Below, piece after piece: positions 1-7,510 of a stretch of 23,774 nt of DNA. The notes under the pieces are model-generated. The model saw only the letters and a program-made list of their open reading frames with translations, made no database searches and had not been told where the DNA came from. Positions within the stretch are counted from its first letter, which is position 1. Each line of letters starts with the position of its first letter. A program made the position numbers and the translations under genes. Origin of the DNA: an uncultured Arthrobacter sp. (GTDB lineage: Bacteria; Actinomycetota; Actinomycetes; Actinomycetales; Micrococcaceae); NCBI GenBank assembly GCA_937873245.1, contig CALMVY010000266.1:1-23774 (forward strand), written 5' to 3'.

Positions 1-2282
1 CCGTCGGTCTCCTGGCGGAGCTTCCAGTAGCGCTCCGACCAGCGCGCGTGGTCCTCACGTTCACTGCAGCCGTGGCAGGGGTGTGCGCGGAGCTCCCGGC
101 GCAGCTCGGTGATCTTCTTCTCCTGGTCCGGGAGGGCCGCGGCGCGGCCGAAGTCGTCGTTCCGGTTCGGCGGGGCCGGGGGCCGGTTCTCCCGGAGGGC
201 GTTGCGGACCGAGGACGCCAGGTCCCGCCGCGACTTGGGGACCTTGGCATTGAACGATTTCGGGATCCGTACCCTGGTGATCGGGGCCAGCGGACCTTCC
301 ACGTCCTGGGTGCCGATCCGGCGCAGCTGGTTGTCCAGGGTCATCACGGCGGGCCGCGGTTCGCGGGAGTGGTGGTCGGAGCTGAGGACGACGGCCAGCC
401 CGGGCGCCCGGCCGGTGGGAACATCCACCACGTCGCCCGGGAGCAGCCGGCTCAGGGAATCCTCGGTCACGGTCTTCCTGGCCCGGGAACTGGTCTTGGA
501 CGCATTCTTCTCGATGTCGGTGAGCGCCCGCCGGATCCGCGAGTACTCGGTGAAGTCGCCGAGATGGCACGTCATCGCCTTGCTGAAGCCGGCCAGGGAC
601 TCCTCGCGGCTGCGCACCTGCTTCGCCAGCCCGACGACGGACCGGTCGGCCTGGAACTGGGCGAAGGAGGACTCGAGGATCTCCCGCGCCCGGGGCCGGC
701 CGAACTGTGCCAGCAGGTTGATGGACATGTTGTACGTGGGCCGGAAGCTGGAGTTCAGCGGGTACGTGCGCCGCGAGGCCAGGCCTGCGACCGACGCCGG
801 ATCCGTGCCGGGCTGCCACAGGACGACGGCGTGCCCTTCGACGTCGATCCCGCGCCGGCCGGCGCGGCCGGTGAGCTGGGTGTACTCCCCCGCGGTGATG
901 TTGACGTGCGCCTCGCCGTTGAATTTGTCGAGCTTCTCCAGCACCACGGACCGGGCCGGCATATTGACGCCGAGGGCCAGCGTTTCCGTCGCGAAAACGG
1001 CCTTGACCAGCCCGTCGACGAAGAGCTTCTCCACGACTTCCTTGAAAGTGGGCAACATCCCGGCGTGGTGGGCGGCCAGTCCGCGGAGCAGCCCGTCGCG
1101 CCAGCTCCAGAAGCCCAGCACGTCGAGGTCGTCGGAGGGGATGTCCTGCGCCGCCTCGTCGACACGCCGGGCAATGACGAGCTGCTCCTGCTCGGTGGTC
1201 AGCCACAGCCCGGCGGCGACGCATTGCGCCACGGCGGCATCGCAGCCGGCGCGGGAAAAGATGAAGGTGATCGCCGGGAGCAGGTCCTGCCGGTCCAGGC
1301 TGGCGATGACCTGGGGGCGGCTGGCCTTCCGCACCGGGCTGCGCGCGCCGGCAGGCTGGGCGTCGTCCCGCTGGCTACGGTGGCGCCGCTGGGTGCGGCC
1401 GCCGTGGCCGAACCGGCCACGGAAGTTCATCTGGCTCTCGGCGCGGGCCATGGAGAGCAGTTCGGGGTTGACCTCGAAGCCCGGGCGCTCGGTGATAACC
1501 GCGCCGGTCCCCGCCTTGTCCGTGGCGGCGGCCACGGCGCCCACCTCGGTCCCGACGGCGGGGGCGATCTCATCGAAGGTGGTGTCGCCGGCGAAGAGGT
1601 CCACGATCTTTCGGCCCACCATCACGTGCTGCCAGAGCGGCACCGGCCGGTGCTCGGAAACGATGACGTCGGTCTGTCCGCGTACCGTGTCCAGCCAGGC
1701 GCCGAACTCTTCGGCGTTGGAGACGGTGGCGCTGAGCGAGGCAACCTGCACCTCGCTGGGCAGATGGATGATGACTTCTTCCCACACGGCACCGCGGAAG
1801 CGGTCCGCCAGGTAGTGGACCTCGTCCATCACCACGAAGCCGAGGTCCGCCAGGGTGCTGGAGTCGGCGTAGAGCATGTTGCGGAGAACCTCGGTGGTCA
1901 TCACCACCACCGGCGCGTCGCCGTTGATGCTGGTGTCACCGGTGAGGAGCCCCACCCGGTCGGCACCATACTTGTCCGCCAGCTCCGAATACTTCTGGTT
2001 GCTCAGGGCCTTGATCGGGGTGGTGTAGAACGCCTTGAGCCCGCGCTGGAGCGCGAGGTAGATGGCGAACTCCCCTACGATCGTCTTGCCGGCACCCGTG
2101 GGCGCGGCCACCAGGACACCGCGGCCGGCCTGCAGGGACAGGCACGCCTCGCGCTGGAAGTCGTCGAGTTCGAACGCGAGCGACCGGATGAAACCGCCCA
2201 GATAGGTCTTGGCTTCTGCGGCCCGTTCGGCACTGGCTCGGTAGCGTTCAGACGGCGATTCCGGCCCGGGTAGTGAGGACAT
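1..2282 (-). CDS. helY: Ski2/Mtr4-like DEAD/DEAH-box RNA helicase (HelY type), 3' end cut by window edge
   Basis: ATP-dependent superfamily 2 helicase of the Ski2/Mtr4 group, expected to remodel RNA in the cytoplasm. It reads open from an ATG at 2282 to the window edge (about 760 residues seen). The mycobacterial HelY is about 900 residues, so part of the C-terminus is missing here. Visible motifs: Walker A APTGAGKT (about residues 60-67), Ia TTPIKALSNQK (about 87-97), II DEVH (153-156), III SLSAT, V with ALGVNMPARSV, and VI QLTGRAGRRGID. The start follows the tatC stop by 24 bases with only a weak GGA ribosome site, so it is probably transcribed with tatA-tatC. The same tatA-tatC-helY order is known from M. 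tuberculosis. The long open frame on the opposite strand is a GC-driven shadow. Confidence 0.93.
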   Translation of the reverse strand, partial: MSSLPGPESPSERYRASAERAAEAKTYLGGFIRSLAFELDDFQREACLSLQAGRGVLVAAPTGAGKTIVGEFAIYLALQRGLKAFYTTPIKALSNQKYSELADKYGADRVGLLTGDTSINGDAPVVVMTTEVLRNMLYADSSTLADLGFVVMDEVHYLADRFRGAVWEEVIIHLPSEVQVASLSATVSNAEEFGAWLDTVRGQTDVIVSEHRPVPLWQHVMVGRKIVDLFAGDTTFDEIAPAVGTEVGAVAAATDKAGTGAVITERPGFEVNPELLSMARAESQMNFRGRFGHGGRTQRRHRSQRDDAQPAGARSPVRKASRPQVIASLDRQDLLPAITFIFSRAGCDAAVAQCVAAGLWLTTEQEQLVIARRVDEAAQDIPSDDLDVLGFWSWRDGLLRGLAAHHAGMLPTFKEVVEKLFVDGLVKAVFATETLALGVNMPARSVVLEKLDKFNGEAHVNITAGEYTQLTGRAGRRGIDVEGHAVVLWQPGTDPASVAGLASRRTYPLNSSFRPTYNMSINLLAQFGRPRAREILESSFAQFQADRSVVGLAKQVRSREESLAGFSKAMTCHLGDFTEYSRIRRALTDIEKNASKTSSRARKTVTEDSLSRLLPGDVVDVPTGRAPGLAVVLSSDHHSREPRPAVMTLDNQLRRIGTQDVEGPLAPITRVRIPKSFNAKVPKSRRDLASSVRNALRENRPPAPPNRNDDFGRAAALPDQEKKITELRRELRAHPCHGCSEREDHARWSERYWKLRQETD

Positions 2283-2306
2283 GCTTCCAGCCTAGTGGGC
2301 GTTGGC

Positions 2307-3143
2307 CTACAGATTCTCCAGCTCGGAGCTGGGAGTCGCCTGGTCTGCGGTGGCTTCGGTCTCGGCGGCACGTTTGACGGCGCGCCGTTCGCGCCGGCGG
2401 TCGTTGAGCAAGCACAGTCCGATGGCGGCGAAGAAGAGGAGCAGCATGGGTCCGGCAAGGTAGAACATGCTCATCGCGTCCGCCCCGGGGGCGGCCATGG
2501 CGGCGAAGAGGCAGACGAGGAACACGGTGATGCGCCAGCTCTTGACGAGCTGCTTGCCTTTGACGATTCCGGCCAGGTTCAGCCCGACGAGCACCACCGG
2601 CAACAGGAAGGCGATGCCGAAAGCCAGCAGGAGCCGCAGCACGAAGGACAGGTACACCTGGGCGCTGATGAAGTTGGAGCCCCCGGAGGGAGTGAAATCG
2701 GTCAGCACCCGTACCGCGTTCGGAAGCACCAGCCAGGCCAGCAGGACGCCGCCCACAAACAGCGGGACGGCGGCGGCCACGAAGGACAGCGCGAGCCGGC
2801 GTTCCTTTTTGTGCAGCCCGGGGACGATGAAGGCCCACAGCTGATACAGCCAGACCGGGCTGGCGACGATCAGGCCCAGGAAGACGGACACCTGGATCAT
2901 CAGGTCGAAGGAACTCGCGACGCCGTCGAAGTTCAACGTGGCCTGCCGGCCCTCATGTGTGTTGAGGTCGCTGATCGGTTTGATCAGCGCCTCCAGCATG
3001 GGCTGGTAAACGAGGAATCCGACGACGGTACCCAGGATGACGGCGATCGCCGACTTGAAGAGGCGGTTCCGCAGTTCCTTCAGGTGGTCGAGGAGCGCCA
3101 TCCTCCCCTCGGGGTTCGACCGGCGGCTCATGGTTACTGCCAC
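2307..3143 (-). CDS. tatC: Sec-independent (twin-arginine) translocase subunit TatC
   Basis: Polytopic membrane receptor of the Tat pathway, which recognises twin-arginine signal peptides of folded export substrates and works with TatA. The 278-residue product has the family N-terminus (MALLDHLKELRNR at about residues 15-27, including the conserved cytoplasmic Glu), then six hydrophobic segments. It also has the first periplasmic loop and the PVWLYQLWAFIVPGL stretch before the third helix. The C-terminal tail is charged and predicted cytoplasmic. The start is either GTG at 3143, 6 bases after the tatA stop, or ATG at 3131; neither has a convincing Shine-Dalgarno, so translational coupling to tatA is likely. 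No separate tatB is seen next to it. In many actinobacteria tatB lies elsewhere. Confidence 0.96.
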   Translation of the reverse strand: MAVTMSRRSNPEGRMALLDHLKELRNRLFKSAIAVILGTVVGFLVYQPMLEALIKPISDLNTHEGRQATLNFDGVASSFDLMIQVSVFLGLIVASPVWLYQLWAFIVPGLHKKERRLALSFVAAAVPLFVGGVLLAWLVLPNAVRVLTDFTPSGGSNFISAQVYLSFVLRLLLAFGIAFLLPVVLVGLNLAGIVKGKQLVKSWRITVFLVCLFAAMAAPGADAMSMFYLAGPMLLLFFAAIGLCLLNDRRRERRAVKRAAETEATADQATPSSELENL

Positions 3144-3149
3144 GCGGTG

Positions 3150-3419
3150 TTAGGCGCGGTTCGGCGGCGGAACGTCGGTTCCGTCTCCTGCGCGGGTCTC
3201 CGTGCCGGCGGACTTCGGGTGGTTCACGACCCGGCCTTCAACGGGGTCGGAGCCGTCCGCGGCGTCCGTGGCGCCGTCCTTCTTCATCTCCCGGACTTCC
3301 GACTTGAAGATGCGCATCGACTGGCCGAGGCTCCGGGCCATGCCGGGCAGCTTCGGTGCAGCGAAAAGCACCAGTGCCAGAACGATGATGATGATGAGAT
3401 GCCAGCCTTCAAGCCTCAT
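3150..3419 (-). CDS. tatA: Twin-arginine translocase subunit TatA
   Basis: Small pore-forming component of the Tat export system in the plasma membrane. The 89 residues show the classic layout: a short N-terminus, one hydrophobic helix (about residues 7-20, HLIIIIVLALVLFAAP), the hinge at AAPKLP, an amphipathic helix (GMARSLGQSMRIFKSEVREM, about 26-45), then a polar disordered tail rich in Asp, Gly and Pro. The ATG at 3419 is preceded by AAAGGA at a suitable distance. It is followed 6 bases later by tatC, so the two form one unit. TatA and TatB are hard to separate by sequence, but the pairing with tatC and the hinge residues favour TatA. Confidence 0.93.
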   Translation of the reverse strand: MRLEGWHLIIIIVLALVLFAAPKLPGMARSLGQSMRIFKSEVREMKKDGATDAADGSDPVEGRVVNHPKSAGTETRAGDGTDVPPPNRA

Positions 3420-3460
3420 GGCGGGAAGTCCTTTCGTTGAAATACATCCTACGTCTATGT

Positions 3461-3859
3461 CTATTCGAATTCGATGTCGCGCAGCCGCTGGGGCTGGCCG
3501 CGGTCCGTCTTGCGCTGGATGCGCCGCCTGCGGCGGGCTTCCTGACGGGCGAATTTGGATGCGCGGTAATCATGTCGCATCTGCACCGGGGAGGCAAAAA
3601 CGGCGGATCCTGGCTCAGGCCGGGGCCTTGCTCCGTCCCCCGCGTCATCGCCGTCCGAGCCTACGAGGCCGACATGAACATCGGCTGAACCGGAGGTGAC
3701 CGGGCCGGACGGCAACGCGGAGAACCGCTCCCCCGCTTCCCCGAGCTCCTTGACCGTGGCCATGAACTGCCGGTACAGCCGGACCCCGAGCACGACGAAG
3801 AACAACAGCGACAGCGCGACAAGCGCTATCCAGATTACGATCCAGGACCACCAAGGCAT
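3461..3859 (-). CDS. Small single-pass membrane protein of unknown function
   Basis: I do not recognise a characterised family. The 132-residue product starts with MPWWSW and one long transmembrane helix (about residues 4-28, IVIWIALVALSLLFFVVLGVRLY). A short amphipathic stretch (QFMATVKELGEAGERFSAL) follows, then an acidic/Gly-rich linker. The C-terminus is strongly basic (HDYRASKFARQEARRRRRIQRKTDRG, described by its composition of nine or more Arg) and predicted cytoplasmic. It lies 26 bases downstream of the pafBC stop and 41 bases upstream of tatA, all on the same strand, so it is probably co-transcribed. The layout (single TM, then amphipathic helix) loosely recalls TatA/TatB, but the hinge Phe-Gly/Pro signature is absent, so I do not call it TatB. 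Confidence 0.82.
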   Translation of the reverse strand: MPWWSWIVIWIALVALSLLFFVVLGVRLYRQFMATVKELGEAGERFSALPSGPVTSGSADVHVGLVGSDGDDAGDGARPRPEPGSAVFASPVQMRHDYRASKFARQEARRRRRIQRKTDRGQPQRLRDIEFE

Positions 3860-3885
3860 GCTGAGTAGTCTAGCCGCCGTGCTGG

Positions 3886-5904
3886 CTAGTCTTCATATTG
3901 GGCGAGGGCGGCGGACAGCCACTGGCGGGAGGCCGCCGCCGGCTCCTCTGGCTGCACGATGCGGGCGGTCCCGCCGTGCTGGGCTACAAACATCGGGAGC
4001 CAGTCGGTGCTGCCGAAACGGATTTCGGCCAGCAGCCCCCCGTCAGGCAGCTCCGCCGTCCGCTCCGCGTAGTACTCGTCGGCGAGGCCTATGCCGCGGC
4101 GGGTCAGCTCCACGAGAACCACCGTGTCGTCGTCGTTGGGGGTGAAGAGCTTGACGGGGAAGCTGTCACCGGGCTCCGCCGTCTCCGAGGCGGGCAGGCC
4201 ATTGGGTTCCAGGGCCTCGATCCGGTCCAGCCGGAAGTTTCGAAGGCCCTGCGCGGAATGGCAGTAAGCCTCGAGATACCAGGTGTTGTCCAGCGAATAC
4301 AGCCGCAAGGGGTCGATATCGCGTTCGGAGACGGTATCCCGGAGCGGCGAGAAGTAGCGCAGCCGCAGCTGGGCGGCCGTCCGGATGGCTTCCCGCGCCG
4401 TTTCCAGGGCTGCGGCGTTGCCGGGCCCCACCTCGGGGGCGGCCAGGGCTGCCGCCTTGAGCCCCTCCTCCCCCGCCGCGGCCATGAGCTTGAGCGTCAC
4501 GGATTCCAGCGCGCTGCCTTCGGCAAGTTCGGGCAGGCCATTGAGCGTTTCCAGCCCGGTGAGCAGGGCGCACGCCTCTTCGACGGTGAAGCGGACCGGC
4601 CGCTTCAGGTCGAGGTCCTGGGTGATGGTGACGTGGTCGTCGTCCCATTGGATGTCCAGCAGGTCGTCCGGGTAGCCCTCGGGCAGGCCGGAGCAGATCA
4701 GGATCCGCAGGTCCGCTTCCAGTTCTTTGCGGGTGATCCCGAAGTTCGCGGCCACCTCGCTGATGTGCAGACCCTGGTTGTGCACCAGGAACGGAACCAG
4801 CTGCAGCATCCGGGCCAGCTGGTCCTCGGAGGTGCGTTTACGGCCGCGCCGGGGCGCCCCGCCTTGCGGGGAATGAGCCTGCGGGGAAAGGGCCGGGAAG
4901 GCGACCGGCGGGACGGGGGCCGAGGCGAACCGTTCGGCGGCGGCCAGCCGGCGCCGCACGGACATCACGAGCTCGGGCGGGGACACCACGCGGACCCGGG
5001 GCCCGTAGGAGGCGAGTTCCTCGGCCAGGGTCTCGGCGTCCCGGTATGGCACGCTGAGGCGGTCGCGGCCCGCCTTGGGCAGTCCGGCGCCGGGTTCCGG
5101 AACGGGAGCGCTGAGGGCCCGGTTACGGAGTCCGTGCAGCCTGCCGGCCTGCACGTCCAGGACCGCGGTCCTGACCGGCAGCTCCGCTAGCGAGGCCAGT
5201 TCGGACCGCACGTTGAAGTCCGCCGGCGGGGTGAAGCTTTCCTTTTCCAGGACGGTCACTGCGGACGTGAGGCGGGAGAGGCGGAAGAAGCGTTTGTCCC
5301 CGCGGGTCCTGTCCTGCCCAACGAGGTACCACTGGCCGAAGCGGCTGCCGAGGCCCCACGGTTCCACCAGGCGTTCTTCTTCCTTGCCGGTGCTGCCGGC
5401 GAGGTAGCGGAAGCTGACGGGATGCTGGGCGTGCATGGCCGTGACCAGGTCTTCGAAGGCCTGGCCGGCGGGACGGATCCGTGGCTGCACCCCGGCGGGG
5501 AGCTCGGCGTCGACCAGTCCGCCGGAGGCCTGGAGCTTGCGGACCGCGTTGACGGCCGCGGAGCCGAGGGCGGCATGTTCCCAGAGCTGGGCAGCGAGGA
5601 TAAGCACGGTGCACTCTGCCGGCGTGAGGTCGACGTCGGGAAGCCGGTTGGATTCCTTGCCAATCCGGTAGCGGGTGGTCGCCGGATCGTCCGACCCCCA
5701 GCCCTTGTCCGTGACGGTCTCGACGTCGAAGCCGAAGTGCCGCAGTTCGCCCTTGTCGCGTTCGAACATCCGCCCGAACGCTACGTCGGTGCTTGTGCTG
5801 TCGCGGTAGACCTTTTCCCGCAGCTCACTGCGGCGCAGGCCGTAGGTGGTGTTGAGCAGCGCGATGAGCAGGTTCAGGAGGCGTTCTGTACGTGAGGCGG
5901 ACAC
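3886..5904 (-). CDS. pafBC: PafBC: fused PafB-PafC WYL-domain transcriptional activator of the DNA-damage response
   Basis: Two tandem HTH-WYL modules in one 672-residue chain, corresponding to separate PafB and PafC proteins in mycobacteria. Module 1: winged HTH at about residues 1-65, with the WYL motif at 192-194 (QWYLVG) and the downstream FFRLSRL. A Pro/Gly/basic linker (about 328-357) joins module 2: a second HTH-like domain at about 358-430, with a second WYL motif at 542-544 (TWYLEA) and NFRLDRI. Known family role: PafBC activates RecA-independent DNA-repair promoters, and the fused form is established in Arthrobacter-type organisms. The ligand is thought to be nucleic acid bound through the WYL domains. 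The GTG start at 5904 has no Shine-Dalgarno and lies 9 bases after a candidate -10 (see promoter entry). It follows the pafA/FKBP cluster, separated by a strong terminator. Confidence 0.95.
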   Translation of the reverse strand: MSASRTERLLNLLIALLNTTYGLRRSELREKVYRDSTSTDVAFGRMFERDKGELRHFGFDVETVTDKGWGSDDPATTRYRIGKESNRLPDVDLTPAECTVLILAAQLWEHAALGSAAVNAVRKLQASGGLVDAELPAGVQPRIRPAGQAFEDLVTAMHAQHPVSFRYLAGSTGKEEERLVEPWGLGSRFGQWYLVGQDRTRGDKRFFRLSRLTSAVTVLEKESFTPPADFNVRSELASLAELPVRTAVLDVQAGRLHGLRNRALSAPVPEPGAGLPKAGRDRLSVPYRDAETLAEELASYGPRVRVVSPPELVMSVRRRLAAAERFASAPVPPVAFPALSPQAHSPQGGAPRRGRKRTSEDQLARMLQLVPFLVHNQGLHISEVAANFGITRKELEADLRILICSGLPEGYPDDLLDIQWDDDHVTITQDLDLKRPVRFTVEEACALLTGLETLNGLPELAEGSALESVTLKLMAAAGEEGLKAAALAAPEVGPGNAAALETAREAIRTAAQLRLRYFSPLRDTVSERDIDPLRLYSLDNTWYLEAYCHSAQGLRNFRLDRIEALEPNGLPASETAEPGDSFPVKLFTPNDDDTVVLVELTRRGIGLADEYYAERTAELPDGGLLAEIRFGSTDWLPMFVAQHGGTARIVQPEEPAAASRQWLSAALAQYED

Positions 5905-5913
5905 CCCGCAAGG

Positions 5914-5942
5914 GTACTAAAGTCCCTGCCCGAAATTGACAA
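5914..5942 (-). promoter_or_regulatory. Candidate promoter of pafBC
   Basis: On the minus strand TTGTCA (5942-5937) is followed by exactly 17 bases and then TAGTAC (5919-5914). The -10 ends 9 bases before the GTG start of pafBC, so a start of transcription 6-9 bases downstream would leave almost no 5' leader. The -35 overlaps the T-tract of the upstream terminator. The -35 resembles the TTGTCR half of the RecA-NDp (PafBC-dependent) motif, but the spacing is that of an ordinary housekeeping promoter, so self-regulation by PafBC is not supported by this match. Not verified experimentally. Confidence 0.45.
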
Positions 5943-5989
5943 AAGCGCGGCAACAGCCGGAAGAACTTTTCCGATTGTTACCGCGCTTT
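5942..5989 (-). terminator. Strong intrinsic-type hairpin between the FKBP gene and pafBC
   Basis: A long interrupted inverted repeat. AAAGCGCGG (5942-5950) pairs perfectly with CCGCGCTTT (5981-5989). After one mismatch AACA (5952-5955) pairs with TGTT (5976-5979). After two further positions CGGAA (5958-5962) pairs with TTCCG (5969-5973) around a 6-base loop. Read on the minus strand the hairpin ends in CGCGCTTTTG, a short U run. It lies 34 bases downstream of the FKBP stop (6024) and should end the proteasome/FKBP transcript before pafBC. Confidence 0.8.
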
Positions 5990-6023
5990 GTGCATCAGGT
6001 GGCAGCCGAAGCGTCCTAGCTGC

Positions 6024-6419
6024 TCAGCGGACGCCGACGAGCTCGACGACGAAGATCAGGGCCTCGTTGGGGCCGATCGCTCCGCCGGCTCCGCGCGGGC
6101 CGTAGGCCAGCTCGGAGGGGATTTCCAGCCGGCGGCGGCCGCCGACCTTCATGCCCAGCAGGCCCTGGTCCCAGCCCTGGATGACCTGGCCGACGCCGAC
6201 GCGGAAGTCGAGCGGTGCGCCGCGGCCCCAGGAGGCGTCAAACTCTTCGCCGGTGGACCAGGCCACGCCGACGTAGTGGGTGGAGACGGTGTCCCCGGCC
6301 TTGGCTTCGGCGCCGTCGCCCTCGATCAGGTCGGTGATGACCAGCTCGGTGGGCACGTCGCCTTCGGGGAACTCAATTTCCGGCTTCTGGCGGTCGATGT
6401 TGCGCTGTCCAAATGACAT
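6024..6419 (-). CDS. FKBP-type peptidyl-prolyl cis-trans isomerase, single-domain cytosolic
   Basis: The 131-residue protein is one complete FKBP domain. It catalyses cis-trans isomerisation of prolyl bonds and can act as a folding helper. Visible family features: VSTHYVGVAWSTGEEFDASW (strand with the Tyr and the Asp/Phe pocket residues, about residues 45-64), the VIQGWDQGLLGMKVGGRR segment (about 79-96, Val-Ile and Trp of the active site), IPSELAYG, and the C-terminal ALIFVVELVGVR strand. No signal peptide is present. The ATG at 6419 has a strong GAAGGAG ribosome site. It lies 42 bases downstream of the FKBP lipoprotein gene and is followed by the terminator at 5942-5989, so it ends the operon. 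Confidence 0.96.
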   Translation of the reverse strand: MSFGQRNIDRQKPEIEFPEGDVPTELVITDLIEGDGAEAKAGDTVSTHYVGVAWSTGEEFDASWGRGAPLDFRVGVGQVIQGWDQGLLGMKVGGRRRLEIPSELAYGPRGAGGAIGPNEALIFVVELVGVR

Positions 6420-6461
6420 GGGTGCTCCTTCGTGGCTTGGGTGGTGGTGCGGGTGTGGTGG

Positions 6462-7400
6462 TTACTTGACGCCGAGGATGTCGACGACGAAGACGAGGTC
6501 GCCTACAGGCTGGCCACTGTCAGCAGTGGCCTCGGGGTAGGCAAGGTCCTTGGGGATGACCAGGAGGACGCGGGAGCCCACCGTCTTGCCGGCCAGGCCC
6601 TGGGTCCAGCCCTTGATGACGCCGGTGAGGGGGAAGGTGGCCTTCTCGCCGCGTTCGAAGCTGGAGTCGAAGACCTTGCCGTCGGCCATCGCCACACCGA
6701 CGTAGTTCACGGTGAGGGTGTCGGTTTCCTTGACCTCGGGGCCGGTGCCCTTGATGAGGTCCTGGGACACGAGTGCGGTCGGGGCGGCGACGCCGTCGAC
6801 GGAGATTTCCGGGATGCCCTTGTCGTTGTCCTTGACGGTCGGCAGTCCTGCCGGCGGCGTGACAGTTTCGCCCTCGGGCTTGTCCAGGACCGGCGGGGCG
6901 TCCTTGGCGGAGAGCACCTTGACGACGAGGAGCTGGGTGGGCTGCGCTTCGGCGCCCTCCGCGGCTGCAGCGCCGGGAACGGCGAGGGCCAGGTGGGAGC
7001 CCACCTTGGCGCCGACGAAAGCGTTGTAGATGACGGCGCTGCTGGTCTTGAGCTCGTCGTTCAGCTCGAGCTCTTCCGGGTCACCCGGGAAGGTGTCCTC
7101 CAGGGTGGACCCGTCCTTGCCGCTGAGGGCCACGATGGAGATGGAAGCGATCTGGTTCGCCTTGACGCGGTCACCGCCGCCCTCCGTGACCACCTTGACA
7201 GTGGGTTCCTTGACCTCGAGGGGCTTGGCGAATTCAACACCGGGCGCCTTCTTGTCGCCGTTCTCCGTCAGCTTGACGGAGTCCAGCTTGGCGGTCTCAC
7301 CGGCGGACTGGCTGGTGGGTTCCGGGGCGGCAGGCTCGCCGCCGCCGCAGGCAGTCAGCAGCAGCAGTCCGGGAAGAAGAATTGCTAATAGTCGGCGCAC
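6462..7400 (-). CDS. FKBP-type peptidyl-prolyl isomerase lipoprotein with a second, degenerate domain
   Basis: Secreted, lipid-anchored prolyl isomerase. The 312 residues begin with a signal peptide (RR, then a Leu-rich core) ending in the lipobox LTAC with Cys18 as the predicted lipidated residue. A Ser/Glu/Pro linker follows. Residues about 55-165 look like a worn FKBP-like domain (SISIVAL, FVGAKVGSHLALAVP, LLVVKVLSA) lacking the pocket Trp. Residues about 205-312 are a canonical domain with LTVNYVGVAMADGKVFDSSF, VIKGWTQGLAGKTVGSR, DLAYP and LVFVVDILGVK. The GTG start at 7400 has only a weak ribosome site, and 110 bases separate it from pafA upstream. Its product acts outside the membrane, unlike its cytosolic neighbour. 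Confidence 0.94.
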   Translation of the reverse strand: MRRLLAILLPGLLLLTACGGGEPAAPEPTSQSAGETAKLDSVKLTENGDKKAPGVEFAKPLEVKEPTVKVVTEGGGDRVKANQIASISIVALSGKDGSTLEDTFPGDPEELELNDELKTSSAVIYNAFVGAKVGSHLALAVPGAAAAEGAEAQPTQLLVVKVLSAKDAPPVLDKPEGETVTPPAGLPTVKDNDKGIPEISVDGVAAPTALVSQDLIKGTGPEVKETDTLTVNYVGVAMADGKVFDSSFERGEKATFPLTGVIKGWTQGLAGKTVGSRVLLVIPKDLAYPEATADSGQPVGDLVFVVDILGVK

Positions 7401-7510
7401 TTAAGAACTTTCGTCGGGGCAGGATGGACGCGTCGCCGGGCAGTTGCCAGCGGCAAAGCAAGCGTTGGCCGCGAACGGCACTCCTCCAGAATAACGTGGA
7501 AAGCTGGGTA

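Noticed and set aside
48..2273. 741-residue open frame on the plus strand opposite the helicase gene
   Set aside because: The minus strand has a complete set of helicase motifs. The plus frame has no recognisable domain and has the Gly/Arg/Val-rich make-up of a GC-driven antisense shadow.
5914..5942. RecA-NDp (PafBC-dependent) promoter for pafBC itself
   Set aside because: The TTGTCA half is there, but the following GTG and the short spacing to TAnnnT are absent; the 17-base spacing fits an ordinary promoter.
7401..7510. Terminator between pafA and the FKBP lipoprotein gene
   Set aside because: Only imperfect short pairings (GCCA...TGGC around a long loop) and no U tract; not enough to call.
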